Shown here one piece after another: positions 32,835 to 41,184 of a stretch of DNA of 64,000 bases. The notes under the pieces were generated by a model. The model did not search any database and was not told the origin of the DNA. It saw nothing but the letters and a program-made list of their open reading frames with translations. Both the position numbers and the translations under genes were made by a program. Location of the stretch: NCBI GenBank assembly GCA_034667525.1, contig JAXDJO010000016.1, positions 1 through 64,000 of the forward strand, written 5' to 3'. The stretch is from DATAPE01 sp034667525. Its GTDB lineage: Bacteria > Actinomycetota > CADDZG01 > WHSQ01. Every line of letters begins with the position of its first letter. Positions within the stretch are counted from its first letter, which is position 1.

Positions 32835-32857
32835 GCCCCGATTCTCACACCCAGTTC

Positions 32858-32900
32858 TTTGCGAGCTTGACCACGCCCAGCGTGGCTGCTCGACCTCAAA
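32858..32900. repeat. 43-nt dispersed hairpin repeat, copy 1
   Basis: This segment (TTTGCGAGCTTG... to ...CGACCTCAAA) is 34/43 identical, without gaps, to 45253-45295. Both copies keep an outer TTT/AAA and GAG/CTC pairing and a central CCAC/GTGG hairpin with a CCAG loop; differences fall mostly in the linkers. It lies between the PLDc_N-like gene and the ribbon-helix-helix operon. Confidence 0.6.
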
Positions 32901-32956
32901 ATCGCTGCGGGGCGACTCGGCTCGCCCGTCAGGGGTCGCCACGCCGGGCCTGACAC

Positions 32957-32990
32957 TTGACTGATGTCGGAATGATGTCATAATGCTGTG
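32957..32990 (+). promoter_or_regulatory. Sigma-70-type promoter with 11-bp direct repeats (probable autoregulatory operator)
   Basis: TTGACT (32957-32962) and CATAAT (32979-32984) are 16 bases apart, with the ATG 7 bases after the -10 (leaderless). TGATGTC at 32962-32968 recurs at 32973-32979, and a weaker third copy TGCTGTG is at 32984-32990, each 11 bases apart. Repeats spaced by one helical turn fit cooperative binding of ribbon-helix-helix dimers such as the product of the downstream gene. Confidence 0.6.
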
Positions 32991-32991
32991 C

Positions 32992-33435
32992 ATGGATCTA
33001 CGGCCTTATCTCGAGGCGCTCCGGAGCGACGTCGAGGCGAGCGCGGCCCTCGGGGGCCAGGAGTTGAAGGATGCCGCGGTGCTTCTGGCGGGGGCGCTGG
33101 AGGCGTCCTTGCGGCTCCGGCTGCTCGATCTCCTGAACGAGGCCGCCCTCGAGTTGAGCGGGCAGACGGCCCCCGACGGCCATGTGGAGGTCCGACTATC
33201 GGGCCGCGAAGTGCAGCTGGTTTTCACCGCAGAAGCGGCCGATCCCGAGGCCCCCGCCGACGACGACATGACCGCTCGGATCAGCCTCAGGCTCCCCGAG
33301 CGGCTGAAGGAACAGGCGGAGGCTGCCGCCGTCAGAGAAGGGGTCTCGGTCAATGCATGGCTGATCCGCACCATCGCCAGGTCAGTGGAGCGGCGTCCCT
33401 CGGGCCACCGGCTCCGGGGTTTCGCTCAAGGATGA
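32992..33435 (+). CDS. Ribbon-helix-helix (HicB/Arc-type) DNA-binding protein
   Basis: A 147-residue protein: a helical N-terminal part (1-60, DLRPYLEALRSDVEASAALG) and, after an acidic linker, a ribbon-helix-helix domain MTARISLRLPERLKEQAEAAAVREGVSVNAWLIRTIARSV. This pair with a DUF4097 protein recurs in Actinomycetota, where the first gene is often labelled HicB antitoxin; there is no HicA toxin here. ATG 32992 is the leaderless start. It probably represses its own operon through the 11-bp repeats upstream. Confidence 0.82.
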   Translation: MDLRPYLEALRSDVEASAALGGQELKDAAVLLAGALEASLRLRLLDLLNEAALELSGQTAPDGHVEVRLSGREVQLVFTAEAADPEAPADDDMTARISLRLPERLKEQAEAAAVREGVSVNAWLIRTIARSVERRPSGHRLRGFAQG

Positions 33436-33449
33436 GAGGAGAAAGATCG

Positions 33450-34280
33450 ATGACCGTTCACCAAACTCCAGGAGCCGTGCAACTCAGGCTGCGGCTTTCT
33501 GCCGGCTGGATCAGGATCACCACGCAAGAGACCCAGGAGACGCGGGTCGATGTCATCCCGTTGAACGACGATCCCGCGTCCGTTGAGGCGGCGGCCGCGG
33601 TCCGCGAAGAGCTTCGGCGCCGAGAGGACCACTTTGAGGTGACCGTGGAGGCTCCGGAACACAACCACCGCTTCTTCGGCTTTGGCCGCCAGCCTCAACT
33701 CGGATTCGAGATCACTGCGCCGAAAGGCACGAGCCTGGCAGCGTCGGTTGCTTCGGCAGATGTCTCCGGCACCGGCTCCTTCGGCGACATCGAAGTCCGC
33801 TCCGCCTCGGGCGACGTACTCTTCGAGGAGGTCGCCGGGTTAGCAACGATAAAAACTGCTAGTGGCGACGTGCGCCTGGAAGGGGCCGGCCGAGGAGCCG
33901 ACGTTAAGACGGCCTCGGGTGATGTCCGTCTGAGCAAGGTAGAGGATCGCCTCCGAGCAACCCTCGTTTCCGGCGACCTAGAGGTGTACGGCGTTGCAGG
34001 GTCGACTCATGCTTCGACGGTGTCCGGTGACATCCGCATCGAGAATGCCAGCCGGGGCGATGCCACACTCCGTTCGGTGTCGGGAGACATGTTGCTCGAT
34101 GTCGTTCCCGGCTGCAGCGTGTGGCTGGACGTCTCATCGCTCAGCGGCGACACCAGTTCCGAGCTCGAGCTCGGAGAGGCCCCCGCTGCGGAGCGGGCGG
34201 ACCTCGAGCTGCATGCCTCCTCGGTCAGCGGCGACATCCGCGTCACGCGCGGCCACGAGCGAACCGCTGCGGGTCTGTAG
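33450..34280 (+). CDS. DUF4097 beta-strand repeat protein
   Basis: A 276-residue protein made from about residue 100 on of short beta repeats, each containing SGD(V/I/L/M): ASGDVLFEEV, ASGDVRLEG, ASGDVRLSKV, VSGDLEVYG, VSGDIRIEN, VSGDMLLDV, LSGDTSSEL, VSGDIRVTR. This is the DUF4097/DUF4098 repeat, predicted to form a beta-helix or adhesin-like solenoid. No signal peptide or membrane helix is seen, so it is cytoplasmic. A GAGAGGAGAAAG ribosome site precedes the ATG; it starts 14 bases after the ribbon-helix-helix gene. Function unknown. Confidence 0.85.
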   Translation: MTVHQTPGAVQLRLRLSAGWIRITTQETQETRVDVIPLNDDPASVEAAAAVREELRRREDHFEVTVEAPEHNHRFFGFGRQPQLGFEITAPKGTSLAASVASADVSGTGSFGDIEVRSASGDVLFEEVAGLATIKTASGDVRLEGAGRGADVKTASGDVRLSKVEDRLRATLVSGDLEVYGVAGSTHASTVSGDIRIENASRGDATLRSVSGDMLLDVVPGCSVWLDVSSLSGDTSSELELGEAPAAERADLELHASSVSGDIRVTRGHERTAAGL

Positions 34281-34371
34281 ACCGGCACAACGACCTAGAG
34301 ATGATCCCTCGTCAGCTCGACCGCGGCTTCAAACCGCTTGTTCTCCAACCGGTCGCTCTGGACGGCGGCAC

Positions 34372-35961
34372 TCACGACAGAGCGACTAGCTCGAGCAGGT
34401 CGTCGCCCCAGTAGTCGAGAGTTCCCTCGGGCATCATCAGGACGCGTTGGGGGCGCAGCTCTTTAACGAACTCGGTGTCGTGACTGACGATCACCATCGT
34501 TCCCGGCCACGCCGCGAGCGCGTGCGCTACCGCCGCGAGGGATGGCGGATCGAGGTTGTTGGTCGGCTCGTCGAGCAGCAGCAGGTTGTGACGTCCGGCC
34601 ACCAGTTGTGTCAGCGCCAGCTTGGTCTTCTCGCCCCCCGAGAGCGTTCCGGCGTCCTGGAAAGCCATCTCTCCAGAGAGCCCGAACATGCCCAGCAAAC
34701 CGCGCAATTGCTGGTCCCCGACGTCGGACTGGCTCCTCATGTGATCGAGCACGGTCTTCTGCGCGGTTATGCCCTCGTGCTCCTGCGCGTAGTAGCCCAG
34801 CGATACGCCCACACCGATCCTGATGTCGCCTTGGCCATAGGCGGTCTCGCCCGCGATCATCCGCAAGAGGCTCGTCTTTCCCGCGCCGTTGAATCCCATT
34901 ATCAATAAGCGCTCTCCGCGGCCCACGGTGAAACTGATGTCCTCGAAGATCGGTGGACCTCCGTAGTCCTTGCTGACTCCGTCGATGGTCAACGCGATGT
35001 CTCCGCTTCGAGGGGGCTGCGGGAACCGCACCGCGATCTGGCGCTCCTGCTTGGGCGCGGTCACCGAGCGTGTCTTGAGCTTTTCCACCCGCGTGTCGAT
35101 GCTCTTGGCAACTCGAGCGCGCCTGACGGTTTGACCTCTCATCGAATCGGCGAGCGTGCTGAGTCTCCGGATCTCGGCTTGCTGTCGGCCCGCGAGTTTC
35201 CCCATCCTGATCTCGTCTTCTTTGCGTGCCGTCCGGTACTGCGAATAGGTCCCGCGGTACTCGTCGATATGCGTTTCATCGAGATGAAGGATCCGGGTTA
35301 TCGCCTCGTCCAACAGGACGAGGTCGTGACTCACCACGAGCAACGCTCCTCGGTACGAACGCAGGAAGCGCATCAGCCATGACTTTGCGTCGGTGTCCAG
35401 GTGGTTCGTCGGCTCGTCGAGAAGTAGCACCTCGCTTCCTGCGAACAGGATGCGGGCCAGCTCAACTCGCCGGCGTTCTCCTCCCGAGAGGACCCTTACC
35501 GGTCGGTCGAGCCTGTCGTCCGAGATGCCGAGGCCCGCCGCGATCCTGCGCGCCTCGGACTCCGCCCTGTAGCCCCCCTGCGAGCGGAAGATCTCTTCGG
35601 CGCGCGAGAATCGTGCGACGTTCGTTGTGGTGGGGCTCTTCTCGAGCACCATCCGCAGCTTTTCTAGCCGGTTCGCACTCTCGTCCAGGCCGCGCCCGGC
35701 GACGATATGTGTCAGGCCGGTCACGTCAACCGCCGCGCTCTTGAGTCTGGGATCTTGATCCAGGTAACCCAGGGCACCCTGGCAAGACACCTCTCCTGCG
35801 ATGGCGGTGGCGCGCCCCGCCAGCACTTTCATCAAGCTGGTCTTACCGGCGCCATTTCGTCCTACCAGCCCGGCCTTGTCGCCCGCGTGCAGAGAGAACG
35901 TGGCGCCATCGACCACGATCTTTCCGGCGACCTCAACGGTGAGCTGTCTAACCTGAAGCAT
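34372..35961 (-). CDS. ABC-F family ATPase (translation/ribosome protection type)
   Basis: A 529-residue protein with two ABC ATPase domains joined by a charged linker and no membrane domain. Walker A motifs are GRNGAGKTS (near 35-43) and GFNGAGKTS (near 350), signatures LSGGERRRVELARILF and LSGGEKTKLALTQLV, Walker B LLLDEPTNHLD and LLLDEPTNNLD. ABC-F proteins act on the ribosome (EttA-like) or confer antibiotic protection; I cannot tell which. GGAGGA lies 9 bases before the start. Confidence 0.93.
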   Translation of the reverse strand: MLQVRQLTVEVAGKIVVDGATFSLHAGDKAGLVGRNGAGKTSLMKVLAGRATAIAGEVSCQGALGYLDQDPRLKSAAVDVTGLTHIVAGRGLDESANRLEKLRMVLEKSPTTTNVARFSRAEEIFRSQGGYRAESEARRIAAGLGISDDRLDRPVRVLSGGERRRVELARILFAGSEVLLLDEPTNHLDTDAKSWLMRFLRSYRGALLVVSHDLVLLDEAITRILHLDETHIDEYRGTYSQYRTARKEDEIRMGKLAGRQQAEIRRLSTLADSMRGQTVRRARVAKSIDTRVEKLKTRSVTAPKQERQIAVRFPQPPRSGDIALTIDGVSKDYGGPPIFEDISFTVGRGERLLIMGFNGAGKTSLLRMIAGETAYGQGDIRIGVGVSLGYYAQEHEGITAQKTVLDHMRSQSDVGDQQLRGLLGMFGLSGEMAFQDAGTLSGGEKTKLALTQLVAGRHNLLLLDEPTNNLDPPSLAAVAHALAAWPGTMVIVSHDTEFVKELRPQRVLMMPEGTLDYWGDDLLELVALS

Positions 35962-36019
35962 GCTGATGCGTCCTCCATGAAGCTCCGAGCTTTTGCTGCC
36001 CGGGCTCAGATCGAAACCT

Positions 36020-36850
36020 CTACCCCTTCGGAAGGTCTTCGGCGAGGGGGCCGGGGGTCAGCTGCTGTTCGATGAACTCCCGGTTCTTACGCAGCATGCT
36101 TACCAGCTCGGAAGGTCGCTCGAGATACCCCCGCACGGTGAGCTCGAGAGACACGGCCCCCGAATAACCGGTTCCCTTTACCTCTCGCAAGAAGCGATCG
36201 AGGGGCAGGACCCCCTCCTCCAAACCCAGATGTCCGTCTCTACCGTCGTCGGCGTTGTTGGAGAGGTGGATGTGGATGAGCTTGGGGGCCAGTAAGCGGT
36301 ACGCGTCGAAGATGTTCTCCCGGGCAACGGTCAGGTGGCTCGTATCCAAAGCCAGATAGGGGCAGGCGGCGAACAGATCACGGGGATCGAGAAAGCGATA
36401 GATCCGGATGCGCCGGGTCCCAAGCCATTTTGGATACATGGTCTCGACCGCTACCCGTACGCCCGTTGCCGCGGCGTGATCTTCTGCCTCGGCGCGCAAC
36501 CATGCTGCGTATTGCTGCTCCCATAGGTAGGGCGGATGGACGACAAGGGTGGAGGCGCCTAGCTCTCTGCACATGGCGGTTCCCCGCCTGATCTTCTCGA
36601 GGGGATCGGCCCCCCACACGCTTTTGGTGAGGACGAGGAAGGGGCCGTGCAGGGAAGTTATCCGCAGCCCGTGTTCCTGGGCCAGGCGTGAGGGCACCTC
36701 CGGCGACTGGGTTTGAGCGTCGCGGGTGACCATCAGCTCGACGTTGATGAACCCAGCCTCTGCGACCGCGGCGAAGGTCTCGGCGAGCTCGAAAGCCCAG
36801 AAGGGCCCGGTCGAGCATTGGACGCTGACGGGATGGCCCGGTGCGGTCAT
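36020..36850 (-). CDS. Sugar phosphate isomerase/epimerase-like TIM barrel
   Basis: A 276-residue xylose isomerase-like TIM barrel: GFINVELMVTRDAQ, ITSLHGPFLVL, STLVVHPPYLW, VRVAVETMYPKW, LALDTSHLTVA, LIHIHLSNNADDGRDGHLGLEEGVLPLDRFL and SGAVSLELTVRGY. The His/Glu/Asp residues are metal ligands in the family (AP endonuclease 2-like). Substrate unknown. ATG 36850 starts just downstream of the Crp-like gene on the same strand. Confidence 0.85.
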   Translation of the reverse strand: MTAPGHPVSVQCSTGPFWAFELAETFAAVAEAGFINVELMVTRDAQTQSPEVPSRLAQEHGLRITSLHGPFLVLTKSVWGADPLEKIRRGTAMCRELGASTLVVHPPYLWEQQYAAWLRAEAEDHAAATGVRVAVETMYPKWLGTRRIRIYRFLDPRDLFAACPYLALDTSHLTVARENIFDAYRLLAPKLIHIHLSNNADDGRDGHLGLEEGVLPLDRFLREVKGTGYSGAVSLELTVRGYLERPSELVSMLRKNREFIEQQLTPGPLAEDLPKG

Positions 36851-36942
36851 CACTCCATGCTCCCACGCCGCCGCGGCGTGGCGACGAATACCGAAGGCCC
36901 GCTTTCTTCCCCGCGGCTGCTCGTGACCGCGTCTCGCAGCGA

Positions 36943-37647
36943 TCAGGCGTCGCGCGGCCCCCTGGCCATCCGTCCCGTACACCTGATCCGCTCGAGCACG
37001 TCGGGCCTGAGGATCCGCAGCCGCCGGCCCCGGTAATCCAGGAGCCCCTGCGACTGGAAGCTCCGCAAGGCCTTACACGTGCTCTCCCTCGAGATTCCGG
37101 CGAGACGTCCGAGATCACCCTGCGCCACCGGCAGATCGATCTCCAGGGTTCCCCCCTGGATCCTCCCCAGGAGATCGCCGAGATCGAGCAGCCGTCCTGC
37201 GAGACGAGCGGGCACTTCGCTCGACGTTCGCTCCAGGGTGGTGGCGTAGAGCCATCGCATCTGTTTCGCCATGCCGCGAGCCAGAGCGAAAACGGCGCCA
37301 GGACAGTCTTGGAGCGCGGTGTACAGAGATGGAGCGTCCAATCCCAGGGCTTCGGCGCGCGTGGCGGCGATTGCGTCCGCCGGTTGGCACAGCTCGTCGA
37401 GCATCGCCAGCTCGCCCACGAGGTCCCCCGGCAGGGCCAGCCCGACGATCGTCTCCCGGCCCTCGCCATCTCGGGCACTGAGTTTGATCACCCCTCTGGT
37501 CACTATGTGAACCCGTGGCCGGGGGTCGCCGGAGAGGTGGAGCACGTCGCCGGCGCCAAGCGATCTTCGGATGCCCCTGTCCAGCAAGACCGAACGCTGC
37601 CGCGGCGAGAGGGCCAACATCACGGGCGAAGCTAGAGCTGCTTCCAT
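36943..37647 (-). CDS. Crp/Fnr-family transcriptional regulator
   Basis: A 234-residue protein with a cyclic-nucleotide-binding beta-roll (RRSLGAGDVLHLSGDPRPRVHIVTRGVIKLSARDGEGRETIVGLALPGDLVGELAMLD), a long dimer helix, and a C-terminal winged helix (QGDLGRLAGISRESTCKALRSFQSQGLLDYRGRRLRI). No Fnr-type N-terminal Cys cluster is present; the effector is unknown. GGAGGT precedes ATG 37647. It is divergent from tlpA-ccdA, so it is a candidate regulator of that thiol-reduction operon. Confidence 0.9.
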   Translation of the reverse strand: MEAALASPVMLALSPRQRSVLLDRGIRRSLGAGDVLHLSGDPRPRVHIVTRGVIKLSARDGEGRETIVGLALPGDLVGELAMLDELCQPADAIAATRAEALGLDAPSLYTALQDCPGAVFALARGMAKQMRWLYATTLERTSSEVPARLAGRLLDLGDLLGRIQGGTLEIDLPVAQGDLGRLAGISRESTCKALRSFQSQGLLDYRGRRLRILRPDVLERIRCTGRMARGPRDA

Positions 37648-37686
37648 TTCACCTCCAGATCCGGGTTGGATGGAGGGCGCGGATAA

Positions 37687-37710
37687 GGGGTGGGCCCGGA
37701 AGCCCACCCC
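37687..37710. promoter_or_regulatory. Strong hairpin between crp-like and tlpA genes
   Basis: GGGGTGGGC and GCCCACCCC pair perfectly around a 6-base loop. It lies in the divergent gap, 86 bases before tlpA and 40 bases before the crp-like gene start, and could be an operator or a leader structure. Confidence 0.4.
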
Positions 37711-37795
37711 TCCTCGGAGGGAGAAGCTACCGTGCCGCCGACGCCCTTGTCCAGCGTGAAGAGTTGTTGGCCCCGCACGCGAAGATGGCACGTCG

Positions 37796-38359
37796 ATGGC
37801 AACCCCTCCTTCTCCGCCACCATCCGCTCCAACACGGCGCCGCCCGTGGCTGCGGGTCGTGGCCTTGCTGGTCCCGGCACTCCTGTTCATCGCCGTCCTC
37901 GGAGCCGCCACCCTGCACAAGGTGGAGAACCTCGGGCCCGGGAGCCGGGCCCCCGATTTCACCGCGCCGCTTCTGAACGGACACGGCTCGGTCTCGTTAT
38001 CGAGTCTGCGCGGCAAGCCTGTCTTATTGAACTTCTGGGCGTCTTGGTGCGGACCTTGCAAGGACGAAGCGCCTCTGCTTCGGAAGGCTTTCGCCGCTTA
38101 TGGATCGAGGGTGCATTTCCTCGGAGTCGACGAGCGCGATGCAGCCACTGCCGCGCTTGCTTTCGAGCGTGACAATCACATCGCCTACCCGAGTGCGCGC
38201 GACGAAGGCTTCCATATCTATGACGATTACGGGGTCACCGGCCAGCCCGAGAGTTTCTTCATCGATCAGAACGGCGTGATCGTGCAGCACGTTCCCGGCC
38301 CCCTCACGCGCCAGGAGCTGTTCGACCTCCTCGACGTCATGGTGCGAAGGAATGCCTAA
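37796..38359 (+). CDS. TlpA/ResA-like membrane-anchored thioredoxin
   Basis: A 187-residue protein with an N-terminal membrane anchor (about 20-40) and an extracytoplasmic thioredoxin fold with NFWASWCGPCKDEAPLL (active site CGPC). Together with CcdA it should carry reducing power across the membrane, for apocytochrome c or copper-site thiols. It overlaps ccdA by 8 bases. Confidence 0.9.
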   Translation: MATPPSPPPSAPTRRRPWLRVVALLVPALLFIAVLGAATLHKVENLGPGSRAPDFTAPLLNGHGSVSLSSLRGKPVLLNFWASWCGPCKDEAPLLRKAFAAYGSRVHFLGVDERDAATAALAFERDNHIAYPSARDEGFHIYDDYGVTGQPESFFIDQNGVIVQHVPGPLTRQELFDLLDVMVRRNA

Positions 38360-39086
38360 CCCCACCATCCCTATCGCTTTCCTCGCGGGGCTCGTCTCGT
38401 TCCTATCGCCGTGTGTGCTTCCTCTGGTCCCCGGTTACCTCTCTTATATGGCCGGCATCGGAACCACCGAGGGCGACAGCGCCAGCCTGCCCCCGGTGGC
38501 CGTCGCCGCGACCTTCGTAACCGGGTTCACGCTGGTGTTCGTTGCCCTGGGAGCCACAGTCACCGTCCTCGGTTCCTTCCTGAAAGATCACCAGCTTGTG
38601 TTCGCCCGCGCTGGCGGCGTGCTGATCATCCTGCTCGGGCTGGTGTTCATGGGCCTCCTCAAGGTTCCTTTCCTGTATCGCGAGGCCCGCTTCCATCCCT
38701 CCCCCGGCGCGGGCTTCTGGGGGAGCCTCGTCCTCGGCGGGGCGTTCGCCTTTGGCTGGAGCCCTTGCATCGGCGCCACCATGGGGGCGGTCCTGCTGAT
38801 GGCGGCGGGACAGTCCGCTTCCGGGGGGGCCGGCAAGGGGGCGGTGCTGATGGCGATCTATTCGTTGGGCCTCGGGCTTCCTTTCCTGTTGGCGGGGATC
38901 GGGATCTCGCATCTGACCAGCGCGGTAGCGTGGCTGCGCCACCACGTCCGCACCATCAACCTGGTCAGCGGCGCCCTGCTTGTCGGGGTCGGGATCCTCT
39001 TCCTGACGGGGCAGCTGTTCCAGCTATCGATCTGGATGCAGCGAGCTTTCACGGCGGGCCACCTGAATTTCTGGAAGGGTTTCTAG
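38352..39086 (+). CDS. ccdA: Thiol:disulfide transporter CcdA
   Basis: A 244-residue protein with six membrane helices. The paired redox cysteines are in helix 1 (FLAGLVSFLSPCVLPLVPGY) and helix 4 (GGAFAFGWSPCIGATMG). CcdA relays electrons from cytoplasmic thioredoxin to extracytoplasmic thioredoxins such as the adjacent TlpA-like protein and CcmG at 57594-58178. Confidence 0.94.
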   Translation: MPNPTIPIAFLAGLVSFLSPCVLPLVPGYLSYMAGIGTTEGDSASLPPVAVAATFVTGFTLVFVALGATVTVLGSFLKDHQLVFARAGGVLIILLGLVFMGLLKVPFLYREARFHPSPGAGFWGSLVLGGAFAFGWSPCIGATMGAVLLMAAGQSASGGAGKGAVLMAIYSLGLGLPFLLAGIGISHLTSAVAWLRHHVRTINLVSGALLVGVGILFLTGQLFQLSIWMQRAFTAGHLNFWKGF

Positions 39087-39138
39087 GTGGTGTCGCGGCG
39101 CCTGGAGAGCTGAAAAGCTCAGGTAGCGGGTGCTGCTG

Positions 39139-39164
39139 GAGCTTGTGAGAAGTTTCACAAGCTC
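39139..39164. promoter_or_regulatory. Rex operator (ROP) of rex-hem
   Basis: The core TTGTGAGAAGTTTCACAA (39143-39160) matches the Rex consensus TTGTGAAnnnnTTCACAA with one change and is extended to 10-base perfect arms (GAGCTTGTGA and TCACAAGCTC). It sits immediately upstream of the rex -10, covering the -35, as expected of autorepression released by a high NADH/NAD+ ratio. Confidence 0.85.
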
Positions 39165-39167
39165 GGC

Positions 39168-39173
39168 TACCAT
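39168..39173 (+). promoter_or_regulatory. -10 box of rex-hem operon, leaderless
   Basis: TACCAT ends 8 bases before ATG 39182; ATG 39176 is only 2 bases away and cannot be leaderless with this box. Confidence 0.55.
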
Positions 39174-39181
39174 GGATGCAT

Positions 39182-39877
39182 ATGCGCACCCGTCCTATCC
39201 CCGAAGCCACCGTTGCCAGGCTCCCGGTTTACTTCCGTTCCCTGCTGGACCTCGCGGAGAGCACCGGCGCTACCACCGTTTCCTCCGAAGAGCTTGCTCG
39301 GACGTGCGGGGTCAACGCGGCAAAGGTTCGCAAGGACCTCTCGTATCTCGGTTCGTATGGGACGCGCGGGGTGGGCTACGACGTCGAGTACCTCCTTTAC
39401 CAGATCAGCCGCGAGCTTGGTCTGACACAGGACTGGCCGGTTGCTCTGGTGGGGGCCGGCAACCTGGGGCGCGCGCTTGCTTCGTACAAGGGGTTCGCCG
39501 AACGAGGTTTCTCGATAGCCGCGATCTTTGACATCGAAGACGACGTCGTCGGCAACGAGGTCGGCGGGATGACCGTTCGGCACCTCGATGAGTTGAAGGA
39601 CGTGGTGGCCGAGGATGGCGTCTCCATCGGGATCATCGCGGTGCCTCCGCTCGCGGCCCAGGAGGTGGCCGAACGACTGGTGGATGCGGGAGTCAAGTCG
39701 ATCCTCAACTTCGCCCCTTCCGTCGTCAAGGTGCCACCGAACGTGACGGTGCGAAAGGTCGATCTTTCGATCGAATTGCAGATCCTCTCCTTCTACCAAC
39801 AGAGAACCCAGGCGATAGCGACGGCTCGGGAGGCTAACCGGCGTCTGCGTCTGCAGGCTCCCAAAAAGCCGTTGTGA
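39182..39877 (+). CDS. rex: Redox-sensing repressor Rex
   Basis: A 231-residue repressor with an N-terminal winged helix (PEATVARLPVYFRSLLDLAE; SSEELARTCGVNAAKVRKDL) and a Rossmann NAD(H) domain (VALVGAGNLGRALASY), ending in the domain-swapped helix QQRTQAIATAREAN. Rex leaves its operator when NADH rises. An operator lies at its own promoter, and the hem genes follow with overlapping or near-contiguous frames, so haem synthesis should respond to the NADH/NAD+ ratio, as in Streptomyces. Confidence 0.95.
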   Translation: MRTRPIPEATVARLPVYFRSLLDLAESTGATTVSSEELARTCGVNAAKVRKDLSYLGSYGTRGVGYDVEYLLYQISRELGLTQDWPVALVGAGNLGRALASYKGFAERGFSIAAIFDIEDDVVGNEVGGMTVRHLDELKDVVAEDGVSIGIIAVPPLAAQEVAERLVDAGVKSILNFAPSVVKVPPNVTVRKVDLSIELQILSFYQQRTQAIATAREANRRLRLQAPKKPL

Positions 39878-41172
39878 CCTCGAACTGTCTCGCAGTTGTC
39901 GGTCTCAATCACAAGACTGCACCGGTCGATCTGCTCGAGCGCGTGGCGATCTCCGAGGAGATGCTCCCCAAAGCGCTCCATCATCTGACGACCTACGACC
40001 ACATCCTCGAAGGAGCGATCCTTTCCACCTGCAACCGCTTAGAGGTTTACGCGGTTGCGACGAAATTCCATGGCGGCGCGCAGGATCTGCGCAACTTCAT
40101 CGCAGAGTTCTGTCACGCGGCCCCCGAGGAATTCGCCGATCATCTGTACACGTATCACGACGATGGCGCGCTGCGGCAACTGTTCAGAGTCTCTGCCGGG
40201 ATCGATTCCATGATCATTGGCGAATCAGAGATCCTTGGTCAGGTCCGGCGCGCACTGCAACATGCGGTCGAAGAGGGCGCCGCCAAGCGAGTCGTCGGTG
40301 CGGCGTTCACGCGGGCACTTCGTGTAGGCAGGCGCGTGCGTACCGAAACCGCGATCGGCCGCAATCCCGCGTCGGTGTCGTCAGCCGCAGTGGAACTTGC
40401 CAAGACTGCTTTTCCGTCACGCTCACTGCGGGACAAGACGGTCGCCATCGTGGGGGCGGGAAAGATGGGACGCCTGGCAGCACGAGCTCTCGCCGATGCC
40501 GGAGCCCACGATGTCAGCGTCCTCAATCGCAGCTCGGAGCGGGCGGAAGAGCTCGCGGACCTTGTCGGGGGCCGCGCGCTGGGTCTGGAACACCTGGAAC
40601 AAACCCTTTCGTCTGTCGACATCTTGATCTGTTCGACGACATCTCCGGCAACGGTTATCGATCAAGATCTCGCGCAGCGCGCACTCGGCGTCCGTACGAG
40701 CAATGATCCGCTGATAATCGTCGACATCGCCGTCCCTCGCGACGTTGATCCCGAGGTGGGAAATCTGCCCGGCGTGACGCTCTGGGACATCGACGATCTG
40801 CACGCGGTGGTGCAATCGACGGTCCACGGCCGTTCCGGAGAGGTCGCAAGGGCCGAGGCCATGATCGATGCGGAGACCGCCCGGTTCCTGGATTGGCAGC
40901 GTGCCGCATCGGTCGGCCCTGCCGTCTCTTCGCTGTTGGACAAGGCCAACGCCGTCCGTGAATCCGAGTTGAACCGCGCCTCCGCTCGGCTCCAGGGCTT
41001 GACCCTCGACCAACGCGAGGCTGTAGATCAGGTGACTCGGCGGATAGTGGCGAAATTGCTGCACACTCCGGTGGCTCGTTCGAAAGAGTTGGCGGATTCG
41101 AAGCAGGGCCAGCAGTACCTCGATGCTTTACGGGTGTTGTTCGACCTGGACCACGATACTTCCGGCGATTAG
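39874..41172 (+). CDS. hemA: Glutamyl-tRNA reductase
   Basis: A 432-residue first enzyme of C5 haem synthesis, reducing Glu-tRNA to glutamate-1-semialdehyde. The catalytic Cys53 lies in ILSTCNRLEVYAV; ISAGIDSMIIGE-type sequence SAGIDSMIIGESEILGQV and the NADPH loop VAIVGAGKMGRLAARAL follow. GTG start overlaps the rex stop (GTGA). Confidence 0.97.
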   Translation: MTSNCLAVVGLNHKTAPVDLLERVAISEEMLPKALHHLTTYDHILEGAILSTCNRLEVYAVATKFHGGAQDLRNFIAEFCHAAPEEFADHLYTYHDDGALRQLFRVSAGIDSMIIGESEILGQVRRALQHAVEEGAAKRVVGAAFTRALRVGRRVRTETAIGRNPASVSSAAVELAKTAFPSRSLRDKTVAIVGAGKMGRLAARALADAGAHDVSVLNRSSERAEELADLVGGRALGLEHLEQTLSSVDILICSTTSPATVIDQDLAQRALGVRTSNDPLIIVDIAVPRDVDPEVGNLPGVTLWDIDDLHAVVQSTVHGRSGEVARAEAMIDAETARFLDWQRAASVGPAVSSLLDKANAVRESELNRASARLQGLTLDQREAVDQVTRRIVAKLLHTPVARSKELADSKQGQQYLDALRVLFDLDHDTSGD

Positions 41173-41184
41173 CGGCAGATCTCT

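Noticed and set aside
32992..34280. Toxin-antitoxin module
   Set aside because: The first gene has a HicB/Arc-type fold but the partner is a beta-repeat protein with no toxin motif; HicA is absent.
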